64,000 nt of DNA. Source: Agarophyton chilense (Eukaryota; Rhodophyta; Florideophyceae; Gracilariales; Gracilariaceae). Under the pieces are notes generated by a model that saw only the letters and a program-made list of their open reading frames with translations, was not told the origin of the DNA and did not search any database. Below, piece by piece: positions 48,037 through 58,755 of this stretch. The translations under genes were made by a program, and so were the position numbers. The first letter of the stretch is position 1; every line of letters starts with the position of its first letter. Location: the NCBI GenBank assembly GCA_030374765.1, contig JARGXX010000018.1:1-64000 (forward strand). Direction: 5' to 3'.

Positions 48037-48907
48037 ACGATTCCGCTAATCCAACTAAGTGTCTGCATAGAAGCCGAATATCCCCCGGGACACTCCTCTT
48101 CCGTTGGTTTACATCTCCAACGGGGCGTTTTTAAACAGTGCAGTCGGGTGGAAGCACAGTGCATGCTGGAGGATAGATGCGTCCAGAGTAAGTTGAAGAT
48201 CTACGAGCCGATTATACGATGGCCACACCACAGGTGAGTATTTTCTGACAGGGGTGACGCCGGCTTACGCGACTAAGGCAACCGGCTCTGCTGATGTCCC
48301 ACCGCTCTTCGGTAAGGGCAGCCAACGAAAGCCCTCGGAATTGAATCCGGACTAATACCCCTGCGTGGTGTTGTTGGTGTAATCGGAGTTGTTCTAGTTG
48401 TCGTCCATTGAATGGGATGTCTACCAAAGTAGCGGAGGAGTAGAACGGCGGACCGCTGGTGTAAGCAGATGAATCGGAGAAGTTCATCGCAAAGATGCGT
48501 ACTTCGTGGACCCAGAAGTTTGGGTGTGTTCACTGGCGAAAGATTCGAGTTACGCTGTCGCGTGTTTGTTACTCTGACTGGGAGACATGATTGACGATCC
48601 CAATTTTCTTAAAGGCGCGATCTTCGCTGCTTTGCTCGCCTTCGCGTATGTCTTACTCGCAGCCGAGAAGGGGTACACGAAGTGCAAACGTCGTGGAGGC
48701 GGTTCCATACGACTGAAATATTTTTGCCGCTTGCACATGTTACGGGTCTTGCCCTTATTAGAGCATGTCTACTACGGTGCCCCGAGACCAAATCTTTTTG
48801 ATTGTAAATCCCAAGTGTAAACTTTGGAACTTGGAATCAAATTATTTTCGGCGCCTATTACATAGGCACCAACCAACCCTTTGGATATTACACCAAAACC
48901 CCAGTCC

Positions 48908-50332
48908 ATGTCGAAGGGAAGTAGTACAAAGCATCGACCTCCCCGCGAAACTATCGCCACAATGTTCCGCTTTGCATCTACGCCCATCCCTCAAATAATC
49001 GATTCTCTCTACGAGGATGATGCGGACATCGCACACCCTGTTGCCACAACAACTTCTGCTATTGCGACACACACAACCATGAATGAAACCACGTTGCGAA
49101 ATGCGTTCACCGGACGCAGCCCTGGTACCAAAAATGTACACCGTGGTCCCTGTTCTTGGTACAACGACTACTTGGCGCCTTCTCCCGTCTATCCCGCTTC
49201 TCACTTCCGAGAGGTTTTTCGCATACCGCTCCCTCTCTACCGTGTCCTTCACGATGAACTCATCGAAGAAGAGCCGCTTTTACAGCAGCAATCCAACGGT
49301 ATCGGGCATCCAGGACACACTTCACATCAGAAGATATTGAGTGCTCTTCGGCGTCTCGGTACTGGTGTCTCGTTCAAACAGCTGGACGACAACACTCGTA
49401 TGAGCAAGGAGTCGCTTCGTCAGGCTTTTATGTGGACATGTCAGGCTATATACAAGCGTTTCGGTCCTATCTACTTGAACCGAAAGCCGACTGAGAGCGA
49501 GCTAGCGGACATAGTGGATGCATACACGAAGAGCGGCTTTCCGGGGTGTATTGGTTGCGTCGACTGTATGCATCTATACGGGAAGAACTGCCCGAAGGTG
49601 TTCAAAGGGCAGTACAGAAACCCAAAGGAAGGAAAGCTGGCCTCTATTAGCTGTGAAGCCCTTGTAGACACGGATCTCTATTGTTGGCATTGGTTCGCCG
49701 GGCGGTGTGGCACCAATAATGACATAACGGTTGTGGAAAACAGTCCACTTTTTCTGGATATTCTCAACGGCAAAAGGCCGATGGTACTGAGAAACGGCTA
49801 TCTCTTCAATGGGGTTCGTCGCGACCGTTTGTTATACATGCTCGCGGACGGAATATACCCCCAGTGGGCTATTTTTGCGAAGCCGATACACGCACCGATG
49901 AACGGGAAAGAACAGAACTATACCAAGCGACAAGAAGGGCGTCGGAAAGATGTCGAACGGTTTTTTGGTGTTCTGCGGGGTCGTTTTCAAATACTTCGTC
50001 AAGAGTTACATGAATGGAGTGACGCACACATCATTTTAATCAGTAATGTGTGCGTCATTCTGCACAACATGGTGGTCAACATGGCGAAAAGAGGCGAACT
50101 GGAAGGCGAACTGGATGAGGAGGGAAATCCATGTAGTGTAATTGAAGATTTCAACGATCTACCGACGGTAAAACGCGCGCAAGAATCCTCCGTTGCTGGT
50201 ATTAATGAAACCGGACTCTCTTTCCTACTTTCAAGGGGTACTTACGTTACTAGTGAGACTTTACATTTAGAATTGCGCAGTGAACTTATCAACCATCTGT
50301 GGAATCACAGCGGCGAGACGCATTTTCAGTAA
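48908..50332 (+). CDS. PIF/Harbinger transposase (DDE_Tnp_4)
   Basis: 474 residues from the ATG at 48908; the frame is open nine codons upstream but without an ATG. After an N-terminal helix-turn-helix-like region (about 140-180: TSHQKILSALRRLGTGVSFKQL), the catalytic core has GCVDCMHL with D219, TNNDITV with D272 and RKDVERFFGVLRGRF with E350, the DDE triad. Its GSIDCMHW-like first box, NND second box and ERFFGVLRxRF third box are hallmarks of the family. It would cut and paste the element, probably together with the Myb-like partner encoded convergently. No stop or frame break, no intron. Two small stem-loops follow the stop. Confidence 0.9.
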   Translation: MSKGSSTKHRPPRETIATMFRFASTPIPQIIDSLYEDDADIAHPVATTTSAIATHTTMNETTLRNAFTGRSPGTKNVHRGPCSWYNDYLAPSPVYPASHFREVFRIPLPLYRVLHDELIEEEPLLQQQSNGIGHPGHTSHQKILSALRRLGTGVSFKQLDDNTRMSKESLRQAFMWTCQAIYKRFGPIYLNRKPTESELADIVDAYTKSGFPGCIGCVDCMHLYGKNCPKVFKGQYRNPKEGKLASISCEALVDTDLYCWHWFAGRCGTNNDITVVENSPLFLDILNGKRPMVLRNGYLFNGVRRDRLLYMLADGIYPQWAIFAKPIHAPMNGKEQNYTKRQEGRRKDVERFFGVLRGRFQILRQELHEWSDAHIILISNVCVILHNMVVNMAKRGELEGELDEEGNPCSVIEDFNDLPTVKRAQESSVAGINETGLSFLLSRGTYVTSETLHLELRSELINHLWNHSGETHFQ

Positions 50333-50339
50333 AGGACGA

Positions 50340-50393
50340 TTGCCAACGACTGGCAAATACAGCATACCGTTTCAGGGGGGCACGGGCCCCCCC
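50340..50393. terminator. Two stem-loops between the convergent Harbinger genes
   Basis: TTGCCA/TGGCAA (50340-50345 with 50351-50356) starts 8 bases after the transposase stop. A strong G/C stem, GGGGGG against the C-run (50375-50380 with 50387-50393), follows. The structures sit where transcripts of the two convergent genes would end or meet. Confidence 0.45.
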
Positions 50394-50710
50394 GGCTTCC
50401 CGTTGGGGTCGGAGTCCGCATCCCCTCTCCTCACGCGGTACATCAACGTACGAATAATGTAAGAGCGAGAATTGAACGGCTGTACCTTATTCCTCTAAGA
50501 AGTGTCATCACTGGTGGAGGGCCCTTCCATGTCACTAATCTTGTTCTGCGTAATGCCGTCCAGGAAAGAGGACGAGTCCGGTCCCTGACGCGCGGTTGAG
50601 GCAACGTCACAGGCAAGTTCGTCAACAGTGACGGACGGTAGTGAAGTTATGCTCGATCTAGGGATCCCTCTTTCTCCCAAGCCCGCCGCCATTGTGCAGA
50701 GATGCTCTAA

Positions 50711-51430
50711 TTAGCTTGCACGTTCCGAGGCAGAGAGCGGCATACTCTTGATGATTTCAAGTTGTAGGGCAATGCTCGCTGCTTTACGCTTGTCCGCGGC
50801 CGCTTCCTGCAGAACAGTTGCCATTATATCGACACTGCGGGTAACAATGAATGTTGCTTTCCCAACGCTGCTCTCTTGTTTGATCTTCTTGGCACCAGAC
50901 GGACGCGCGCTCGACGGGTTGATCATGGAAACGTTGCCGATTTCTTCTCCTTCTTCATCGGCATGCCGCTTTTTCGGACGGTACCCCGGAGTGGTTGTGC
51001 TACTACCGCCGACTGTCATGGAGAACTTCGGGCAACCAGACAGAAACTTCACAGCATCCATAGACTTGATAGGACCAGGTGTGCGGGAAACTCCTCGGTC
51101 TTTGTACTTATTCTTCTCCCGGTAGAGCGACATTATATTTCGGTGAGTATCTTCCTCCGTCTCTCCAGACGGAATGCATGAATGGTAATGCTTGTCGGCG
51201 GAAAGGAACTTCTGCGTTGTTCTACTCAATGTGCGCCACCTTGTCTCCAGACTTAACGAAGTACGATCCCGTTCTTGCGGTGCTAACAACTTGTACTTGC
51301 ATAGCACATTGAGCCAAAATGCATCGCTTTTGAGCTCTACTGTAGTCTCAGAAGTAGATACCCACGCTTCAGCAAGCGCATAGTCTTCCTCAGGGGTAAA
51401 ATTGGGTCCTTTCGTGGTGCTGGTCGCCAT
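50711..51430 (-). CDS. Harbinger-associated Myb/SANT-like DNA-binding protein
   Basis: 239 residues from the ATG at 51430. Residues about 9-75 form a Myb/SANT-like (trihelix-type) domain: NFTPEEDYALAEAWV, then SDAFWLNVLCKY and LETRWRTLSRT, with the spaced Trp residues typical of ORF1 of PIF/Harbinger elements. A basic patch (RPKKRHADEE) could be a nuclear localisation signal, and the C-terminus is a long helix (TVLQEAAADKRKAASIALQ) that could mediate partner binding. In characterised relatives such as PIF, Ping/Pong and zebrafish Harbinger, this protein helps the transposase enter the nucleus and bind the ends. It is open over full length and convergent with the transposase. Confidence 0.8.
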   Translation of the reverse strand: MATSTTKGPNFTPEEDYALAEAWVSTSETTVELKSDAFWLNVLCKYKLLAPQERDRTSLSLETRWRTLSRTTQKFLSADKHYHSCIPSGETEEDTHRNIMSLYREKNKYKDRGVSRTPGPIKSMDAVKFLSGCPKFSMTVGGSSTTTPGYRPKKRHADEEGEEIGNVSMINPSSARPSGAKKIKQESSVGKATFIVTRSVDIMATVLQEAAADKRKAASIALQLEIIKSMPLSASERAS

Positions 51431-51689
51431 GGGGAAGAATGAGACTGGATTGCGGTAGCTGTGTGATGACGGAGAGAGTATCGATCGGGAAGTCGATAAC
51501 TTTCTGGTTGTTATGTCCAATTCGTTTTGGCGGGAACAATGTGAGACGTATCACACGTGCGGAAATGTCATTGGTAGAGATGCCTTGGCTCATGATTAAT
51601 TCCTGAGTAAATCTTCACCGCGTTGCTCAGATTTTTAGTCTCGAGACCAAATGTGGACTTGGTTTGACCCATAGTAGACTTGCCTCTTC

Positions 51690-52330
51690 AGTTCTATATT
51701 CCACATTTAGAATTTTGGTTCCGTAGTAGATATGCTCTTAGCGAGCATACTTGCCCGAGTAACTAGTCGCGCGGGCGAGGTGTACACTTGTGCGTCCAGC
51801 ATTGCCGGTTACTTATATATATTTTATTATTTGCTTTTTTTAAGAGAATAAGTTTACTGTAGCAGTCAATTTTGTGTAATGGCTGGGCCATCTCACCTAG
51901 CTACTCAGTGAATTCCCTTCGGACGGTTCTTGAGGCTCTAAAGGTTTTCGGCTTGCGCGTGTTACGACTCTATTCAGACGTTGTGCCGTTTTATCCACGG
52001 TAGACTCGTCCAACCTGCGTCTTCAAGAGAACTACCACCGCCACTGGCGTCTGATTATAACTACTTATGCATTCTCTCCTCTGCATAGTGTTTCCTTTTT
52101 TCGTTTACTTTGGCTCCCGTAATCGACGCTCCGCCCGATCTATTGCGTGCCCCTTTTTCCCTTTTTCCCACTCTCATGGTTGGATACCCTTTTCCTACCA
52201 ATACTATTTGTCTGAATCCTTCGACCTCACTCTTTCCGCTTTCCGCTCAAGTTTAACACGGGCTTACATTTCGACTTTGTTTTGCATTCCTGGAGAGACT
52301 TCGTTACCGTGCTATCACTTAGAGGGAATC
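51690..52330 (+). repeat. 3' LTR-like region of element F (approximate)
   Basis: The counterpart of 39000-39620, including TTATCCACGGTAGA near 51990 and the pyrimidine-rich segment that follows. The Harbinger transposon sits just before or at its start. Confidence 0.55.
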
Positions 52331-53124
52331 ATACCGAGCGTATTCCTTTCGCTTTGTGTCTGGACCTTGCACCACAAGTGTTACATTCGCTCGCTCTTCA
52401 TGCAGCCGTTCAAAGTGGTACACCGCTATCCTCCAGCAAACCCAGTTGTCGTCTGCGTGGTACTGAATCATTTATGGGTGATCAAGAGACATTTTGTAGT
52501 GATAGTAGGTACACCTAACAGCGATCAGATTGGGGTAAACTGAAGAAAGTGCATCCACGAATGAAATTAAGGAGTAAAAAGAAATAAAATCATAAGGAAT
52601 CTGTATAATACGACAGATTTTTAGCTTAGAAGGATTCTAAATCAGTGATCACGTTGTTCTACTGGTTAGAACGATAGTTTTCCGATGAGCAAATGCTTTG
52701 CGGTGCTCAGATAACTATCAAAAAGACGCTAAGTTCAGATCTATGGCGTTTCAAATCTTATAACAGGAGTATTGAATCAACAGCGAAAGATTAGGAAAAT
52801 GACGAGGAGTATGTGAGGCATCGCATTTGTGAACACAGCCATCATAAAGAAACCAGAGAACTACTGTATCGCTTCTGTTGGTATGGCTTTTCTCCAGAAT
52901 CGGATATATGGAAATATATATCTCATGTCCCCCATTCGCAGCTAGTGCGATATCATCGTCGCGTGCGATTAACACTCGCAAAAGAGATGAACTCCTCGTC
53001 TTGGACCTATAAACACCTCCCAGTTTTAAGTATAGGCTGCAAAAAGCAATAAAAGCTCGGAGCAGAGAAGAAAACGTTAAAACACACATATACAGTAAAT
53101 ATACTGACTTTCACCTATCCTCTA

Positions 53125-53275
53125 CAGTATGAAGCTCAAGAAATGGAAAGAAGAAGCGAAGAACCCGAGAAGTGAAATGAAAAAGCCAAGAACTCGAGAT
53201 TCTAGGAGAAGAAGCAATGAACTCGAGAAGTGAAAAGAAATCGAAGGTAAAACACGAAGAAGAAACAAGATGTCC
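53125..53275 (+). repeat. Purine-rich tract with repeated CGAGAAGTGAAA words
   Basis: Mostly A and G for 150 bases. CGAGAAGTGAAATGAAAAAG (from 53166) and CGAGAAGTGAAAAGAAAT (from 53223) repeat, with a weaker CTCGAGATTC between. A similar word, CGAGAAATGAAATGAAAAG, occurs near 62518 in the CACTA end. Confidence 0.55.
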
Positions 53276-55148
53276 ACTGGATGTTGGGTAGATGTCCAAA
53301 TGACGTACAAGTGATATTTTGGACGTTCTACAGATATCTATATAATGTTCAAAATATTTTAATTCAGAATATGGCTTGACACACGGATGTCCGCGTGATA
53401 GTGCATCGGATTAATTGATGCACACTTGATGTTCTTTGGATATTGTTTGTACAACTTGGATTTCTGGTTTTGACCTTATGGCTATCCAGTACTTTTCAAA
53501 TCGGAAAATTTACTCTGTGGCCTTAATTTTGTCATTTTTCTGTCACCTGATCTCCAATAATTCAATTATGAGAGGTGTGACAGTTTTAAGTCCCGCTTTC
53601 TTGCGGCCAGCTGGCTTAATCTATTCTCCGCTGAGCCACTGCTCCCCATGCGCACGATCACGACGCCTCACGCCACCACACATTCGCCGAGCCCTCCGCC
53701 ATACAATCGGTGCTGCCCATCCGCAAGCTGTTACCTCCCAATGAAATCGATTGGATGCTTCGAAAGTGTTTATTTCTGGACACTCTCCGGAAAATGAAAA
53801 TGAATTACGCATGGGCGTTCAAATGTGTACCAACAAGATAGGAGTTAAAAATGAATCGCTTTTATTCATGAGTGCCAAACATATCACGGCTTCTACATAT
53901 TGGGACCGCCGCCAGGGGCGTGTAGGATAAATGTACGAGCCTTTAGGAGCTCTGGAAACTAAAGTTCATACCGCAGCATATATGCCATCACCATAGAATT
54001 CATGCTTCTAACATAATGTTGTAAATTCAAACGTAGAACTGCTATTGTCCATCACAATGGAAAACAAGAAAGAAGCGGAATAAGATCTTTCTCAAGGAAT
54101 GTGGTGCACGATCAACATGATATGTACCGTGATACTCGAACATACTTTCAAGAATAGAATCCGCTGGTAGACAGACGTAGTTGAAAGCAGCGCACGAACA
54201 CATTAATCAAGACAAGGAACCCACAAACTGCAGCCCAGCAGAGACGGAAGGCATGTTCCACAAGTTTATCCTGAAGGATTTAAGAATGTGTATTCAGGGT
54301 CTGTGCAAAGCTTTCGACGGGTTTATTATGTTTAGTTGGGAATTCTGCCGTCCCGCTGTTGCAGAATCCTGCAAAAGTTTGTCACGGTGGCTCTCAGAGT
54401 CTCTGTCGGCAGCTGGTATTGTTACGAGGCTATCAATGATATGCTGAGGCTGTTTCCCCGGGACAGAAATAGCAACGGGCGCGTCCTGGGACCCAGACCC
54501 CCTTCGCTGAGCATTTTTCAGCGGGTCATCCTGCGGCACCACAGACGAATACCAAGCGACAATCGATCCGAGGCGCCTTTCGTTTCCACAGCGCAATAAA
54601 AGGCGGAAACACAACGCCAAACTACAAAAACAGCATGACGGACACCGTACAGGCAAACAACACCAATGTCACCAACGCACGCCTCCTCTTTGAAAAACGA
54701 TACAGCAGCACCGGTTCGAACCATTAGCGAGCTTGCGCAGCGCTTGGCGACAGCCGTTTGTCAGCGCTCACATGCGTATGCAAAGCACCTACAAAGACGG
54801 ATGCATTTTTAACATAGCGCAGATGCAATGGCGGTGGTGTGCTCATGGTTACTACACAAAGGAGAAGCCGGCAGCACTCAATGCCCCATCACTCGATCGC
54901 CTCGTTGGGCCTTCCAAAGAGTCGCTATTTCTTCTCGACGATTTGAAGAACGCAACGCCCTCCAAAACCGTAGCCAGTAAAATGCGCTCGTCCGACAGTA
55001 GCACGTAACTATCTCCAGTCACTGGCTCGAATGCACGTGCAAGTAGGCGCGCATTGTATACGTGGCACGTGTGTGACGATGCTTCGCAGGGAATTCAGAC
55101 GTCATGTGCTTGGAGGCGTTGTATACTATGGGTCTCGTAATGCGTACA

Positions 55149-55171
55149 GTGTTCCAGCGTTGCTGGAACAC
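55149..55171 (+). repeat. Perfect 10-bp stem-loop
   Basis: GTGTTCCAGC and GCTGGAACAC are exact reverse complements with a 3-base loop. An outer pair, CGTAATGCG (55137-55145) and CGCATTACG (55237-55245), is also exact, 91 bases apart. Confidence 0.7.
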
Positions 55172-55500
55172 ACGTTTATGGAAGCCAGCAGGATCCTCAC
55201 TCTGTATTTAACCGCTGGCGTCCAAAGCCATAATGGCGCATTACGAAAAATAGTATAGTTGTTATAATTTTATGGCTTAGTTTGCTGCTTTAAATGCTGC
55301 TAGCAGCAATTAGAGTAACTTAGAAGCACAAAGTAGTAACTATCGAGTAGTAATGCGTTTTAGCTCCATTTTCGAGGTTCTAGATCTCTATAAAAAGGGC
55401 TTCGATGTCTCCGAATTCTTTCTTGGACGACTTTAACCAAGAATTAACACGCAACAACAATATTTTTCTTTGGCTTCGAGCCCTTCAACTTTATCAAAAG

Positions 55501-55616
55501 GTGAGGCGTTTTCTGCCTGGGGTCCAGTGAGGCGACTGCCGCTGGAAGAGAAACCTCATACATTAGAAAAAAATCTGTGAGGCGTTTGCCGCAGTACAGG
55601 GGTCCCCAGTGAGGCG
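55501..55616 (+). repeat. Four GTGAGGCG words
   Basis: GTGAGGCG occurs at 55501, 55527, 55577 and 55609, each followed within about 4 bases by a CTGCC, TGCCGC or AGCCGC word. Spacing is irregular (26, 50, 32), so it is a dispersed or degenerate tandem repeat. No gene is associated. Confidence 0.6.
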
Positions 55617-56040
55617 TTAGCCGCTGGGTGCCACACCCCCTTGAGGCCCATTGCACCGGTTAAAGCGCCCTCGGCGTGGACGGGAGACGGTCTGTGTGTG
55701 CCAACGATACTGGGTCTTTCTAGAGAGGCCCCACAGAGTGAAAAGCTTGTGACGGTCGTTTAGACTTGGTGGCGATTCGGGATCTAGTACTGGACGGGAA
55801 GCTGCCGCAAGTGGTGCCATGTAACCTTTCCCGCAAAAAGCCATCTTCGGGTATAGAGTGAAAATATATCCTTTTGTTATTATTTCTCCTCTGGAACCCT
55901 TGTAGGGATTGTACACGCCTGCTTTTGGATAACGCAAAAGTGGGAAGGCTGAAGAAGTCTTTACACATCCAGAGTGTCTGACAGGAAGCCAAGGTGTCTT
56001 ACCCCTAGTGACAATTAACATAAGTCTTTGGTTGCGTTGG

Positions 56041-56083
56041 TTTAAGAAGTTTAAGAAGCTTAAAAAGTTTAAAAAGTTTATTT
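56041..56083 (+). repeat. Short tandem repeat, period 10
   Basis: About four degenerate copies of a TTTAAGAAGT-type unit, a simple minisatellite. Confidence 0.75.
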
Positions 56084-56520
56084 CAAAACATTTATAACTC
56101 ATTTCATCTGTCTGGGCCATTCAGTAACGGAAAAGGCTGTATTACGCCGAAGTTTACTGTAACGTCAAGCCCACAGCGTCACACCAAAGATGGCGCCCAC
56201 ATATACAACAACAGATGTCCGCATCATTGCCGAATTGGCGCGTCACCAGAACAGTTAGCACTTCGCCTCTTAGATGCGCTTCGTCATGGCGCCGCGCGAT
56301 GCATGTCATATCCGCCGTGGCGTTTATGGTATTGATCGTGTTTGTCTTGCTTCGATGTTGATATGGCTGTTGCTGTTGCTTATTCATCGCATACAGTACG
56401 ATGCTGTCCACGCTGCCGCGGCGACGCTCGGGGCGTGCCGTGTTCAAGATCACTTCTTCCAAAAGCTCGTCTCTCTGACATAGGCTCAGCTAAGTCAGTC
56501 CGGTATTCCTCACTTTCTTT

Positions 56521-58755
56521 GTGACTGCCGTCGGCCTATCATTATTGATATCTTCTCCTGCCTTTGGACTATTTCGCCATGCTCCATTGCTCGAAAATTC
56601 AGCCGTTGTTCTCTTTCACGGTGAGTTGAAGTCATTTCAACATGCGTCGAAAACATGGCATCACAATCGACTGCTCGATTTGGTCGATGAGGTGCTGATC
56701 TTTGTCAGTGGTGCCAAATAATTGTCTAACCATTCGGTTCTTACAGCTGATAACATTCCACTTTTCTTCGGCCTTCCGCCAACAAAGAGTCGAATAGTGA
56801 CTTCAGCAAAGACTATTCCTTTGAGGCTTCTTATCACGTATGGTATGTTCCGCGCGTTCCATTTATGTGCTGCTGCTTGAAAAGGATTGGGATTTCATGG
56901 GTAACACTGCCAATACGCAGTCGCCACTGTTGTACTCGAAGCAGCTCTTCAAATCCCACATTACCAACGTCGTCCGCTTCCGACGTCGTCATAATTCTGG
57001 AATTCCGTTACATGCTCTCATCATGCATTACGGTAGAGATCAGTTCATTCTTACCATGCAGAAGAATCTGCTTTTCAATTTCCATCACTGGCAGTCCCAT
57101 CCATCGTCCATGTTCCCTTGTCAAAGTCGAATTACGGAGTGCCCTGAGTCACCTGTACTATCCAACAATTATCAGGACGCCACGTATTGTCTATTCTCTG
57201 AATACTGCTATTAGACAAACAATCCATACTTGTTTTTCAAAACATGGTTCATCGATAACTTCTTGGATGAGTTTGAGAAACGGTAGAAAATGAACATGCT
57301 CAGGGTGGACCTTCCTGGAGTTTCAGTATTATACCAATTGGCATTCGTACACTCGGGCTGAAAAGAACTTCACTGTTGCTTTGGGAACAGTTCTATTCAG
57401 TCATGGTGAGCGATAGGAACAGAAGTACTTCAATACATTTTGGGATGCACACTATGGTCTCACCGTTGACCTCGAAGAACTGAGAGCCCAATACTTGAAA
57501 AACGAATCATCCTTCAAAGATCTTGGAGGCGTGAAATCTAATCGAGGCAGTCTATACCCGCTAACGTCGAGGGGAAAATATCCAGTTCAATTTGTGCGCA
57601 AGTACCAATGGCCTGATGTTTACACTGGTCCCATTAATGGTCAGCGATCCATTATTGACAAAGTATACAAACGGTTCCTTAACGAGCACAGAGTGTTGAC
57701 AAACGGCGAACATAACTCACCACACATAAGAGACAAGAAAGGCAGGCCAGTACCTTGGCGATCACATCACCAGTATTCATCACGAGGTCGAGGAAGCGAT
57801 GCTCGTCATGGGGACCGGAACAGCCTAATGAAATGAACATCACCTTCGTACGAGCTTGTTAGACATTGGTCGAGCTGGATTGGGCGAGGACGGATACCAT
57901 CCCGACGAGATTTCAAAATGCATCTGGATTCCATCCAGAATTGGTTGCCTCACGAGTACGCCAAACTTGTGTATACTACCAAGCGGATCGCAGATGAGCT
58001 CAGAAAAGACATGAGTGACAGAGAAAATTAAACCGTGTTCGAGTACATCGCACGAGAGGAGCTCCATACGAGATGGCTTGACCCGGATAACTATGATTTA
58101 GTGCACGAGCCCCGACAGTGAAAGGAATGGTTGCACAGGGCCTCGTGGCCTGAAAACTCACCACAAGCGGGTTCAGAAGACTATCATCAGTTTGTCATGT
58201 CTAAGATGATTATAATGAGGCATGCAGCGCGCACAAATCACTGGAATACCACAAAATTTTATTCCTGGACGCTATGCAAAGCTGTCAGAACCCGATGGTC
58301 GTGAAACGTAAAAACTATCATATCCTTCGCGCTCATATGTTTGAAAAACTGCTCATGACGCACTTTGACTACATACCCAGCACTGAAGTAGATGGATTTG
58401 AGTACTCAGAGTTCAATCAGTACTGCAACATAGAAAAAATGACCGAGCGACAAAATTTGAAAGTCCGCAGAGGAGTAATCCTTGGCGGTTCGTAATTCGT
58501 CCTGGAATTCAGCAAAGAATTTATTATGATGTTGCTCTGACGGCAACTCTTCGCGAAGGTTTGATAAGAACGGAAGAGAATACTTTCTCTTTCATTGTTT
58601 ATCAGGTTCCGTTGTATGTAGAGGGGTTTAGCTACAACTGGGCGTGCTTGGACAAAGTTGCAAAGGATCATGATAGCGATACCATGTGGGAACATCAGTT
58701 TCACAATTGCGCTACCTTGGACTATGTGGCGAGGGACGCCGTAGCCGGTGAATAG
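56521..58755 (+). pseudogene. Decayed plus-strand coding stretch of unknown family
   Basis: Several plus-strand frames in this stretch look protein-like and are rich in Trp, Tyr, His and Arg. The clearest is 57495-57836 (FKDLGGVKSNRGSLYPLTSR, then QRSIIDKVYKRFLNEHR). Others lie at 58274-58495 and 58561-58755 (PLYVEGFSYNWACLDKVAKD). I recognise no family and no RT, integrase, transposase or protease motif. It may be the gag-like or accessory part of an unidentified mobile element, or a decayed host gene. It is clearly broken. Confidence 0.35.

Larger units (their letters stand above)
48813..51661 (+). mobile_element. PIF/Harbinger DNA transposon (ends tentative)
   Basis: It contains the two genes that define PIF/Harbinger elements, a DDE transposase (plus) and a Myb-like DNA-binding protein (minus), arranged tail to tail and both open over full length. 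Candidate terminal inverted repeats are CCAAGTGTAAACTTTGG (48813-48829) and, at the right, CCAAATGTGGACTTGG (51646-51661), whose reverse complement CCAAGTCCACATTTGG matches imperfectly. The expected 3-bp TWA duplication was not confirmed, so the ends may be off by tens of bases. It lies inside the old element F and looks much younger than its surroundings. Confidence 0.65.
38990..52330 (+). mobile_element. Old Ty3/gypsy element F holding a Harbinger transposon
   Basis: Two related LTR-like regions (about 39000-39620 and about 51690-52330) enclose gag-like sequence, a pol with RT, RNase H, integrase and a chromodomain remnant, a block of minus-strand coding-like sequence (46706-48036) and the Harbinger insertion (about 48.8-51.7 kb). 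It shares its layout (pol, then antisense block, then LTR) with element A. It is a heavily decayed fossil with many breaks. Exact ends and the target duplication could not be placed. Confidence 0.65.
52331..56520. other. About 4.2 kb without a recognisable gene; several small repeats
   Basis: Frames up to 167 codons occur but none shows family motifs or convincing composition. The stretch holds a purine-rich tract (53125-53275), a perfect stem-loop (55149-55171), four GTGAGGCG words (55501-55616) and a 10-bp periodic A/T-rich tract (56041-56083). Confidence 0.5.

Noticed and set aside
55617-56120. Minus-strand 167-codon frame
   Set aside because: It runs through the simple repeat at 56041-56083 and the GTGAGGCG words, and shows no domain.
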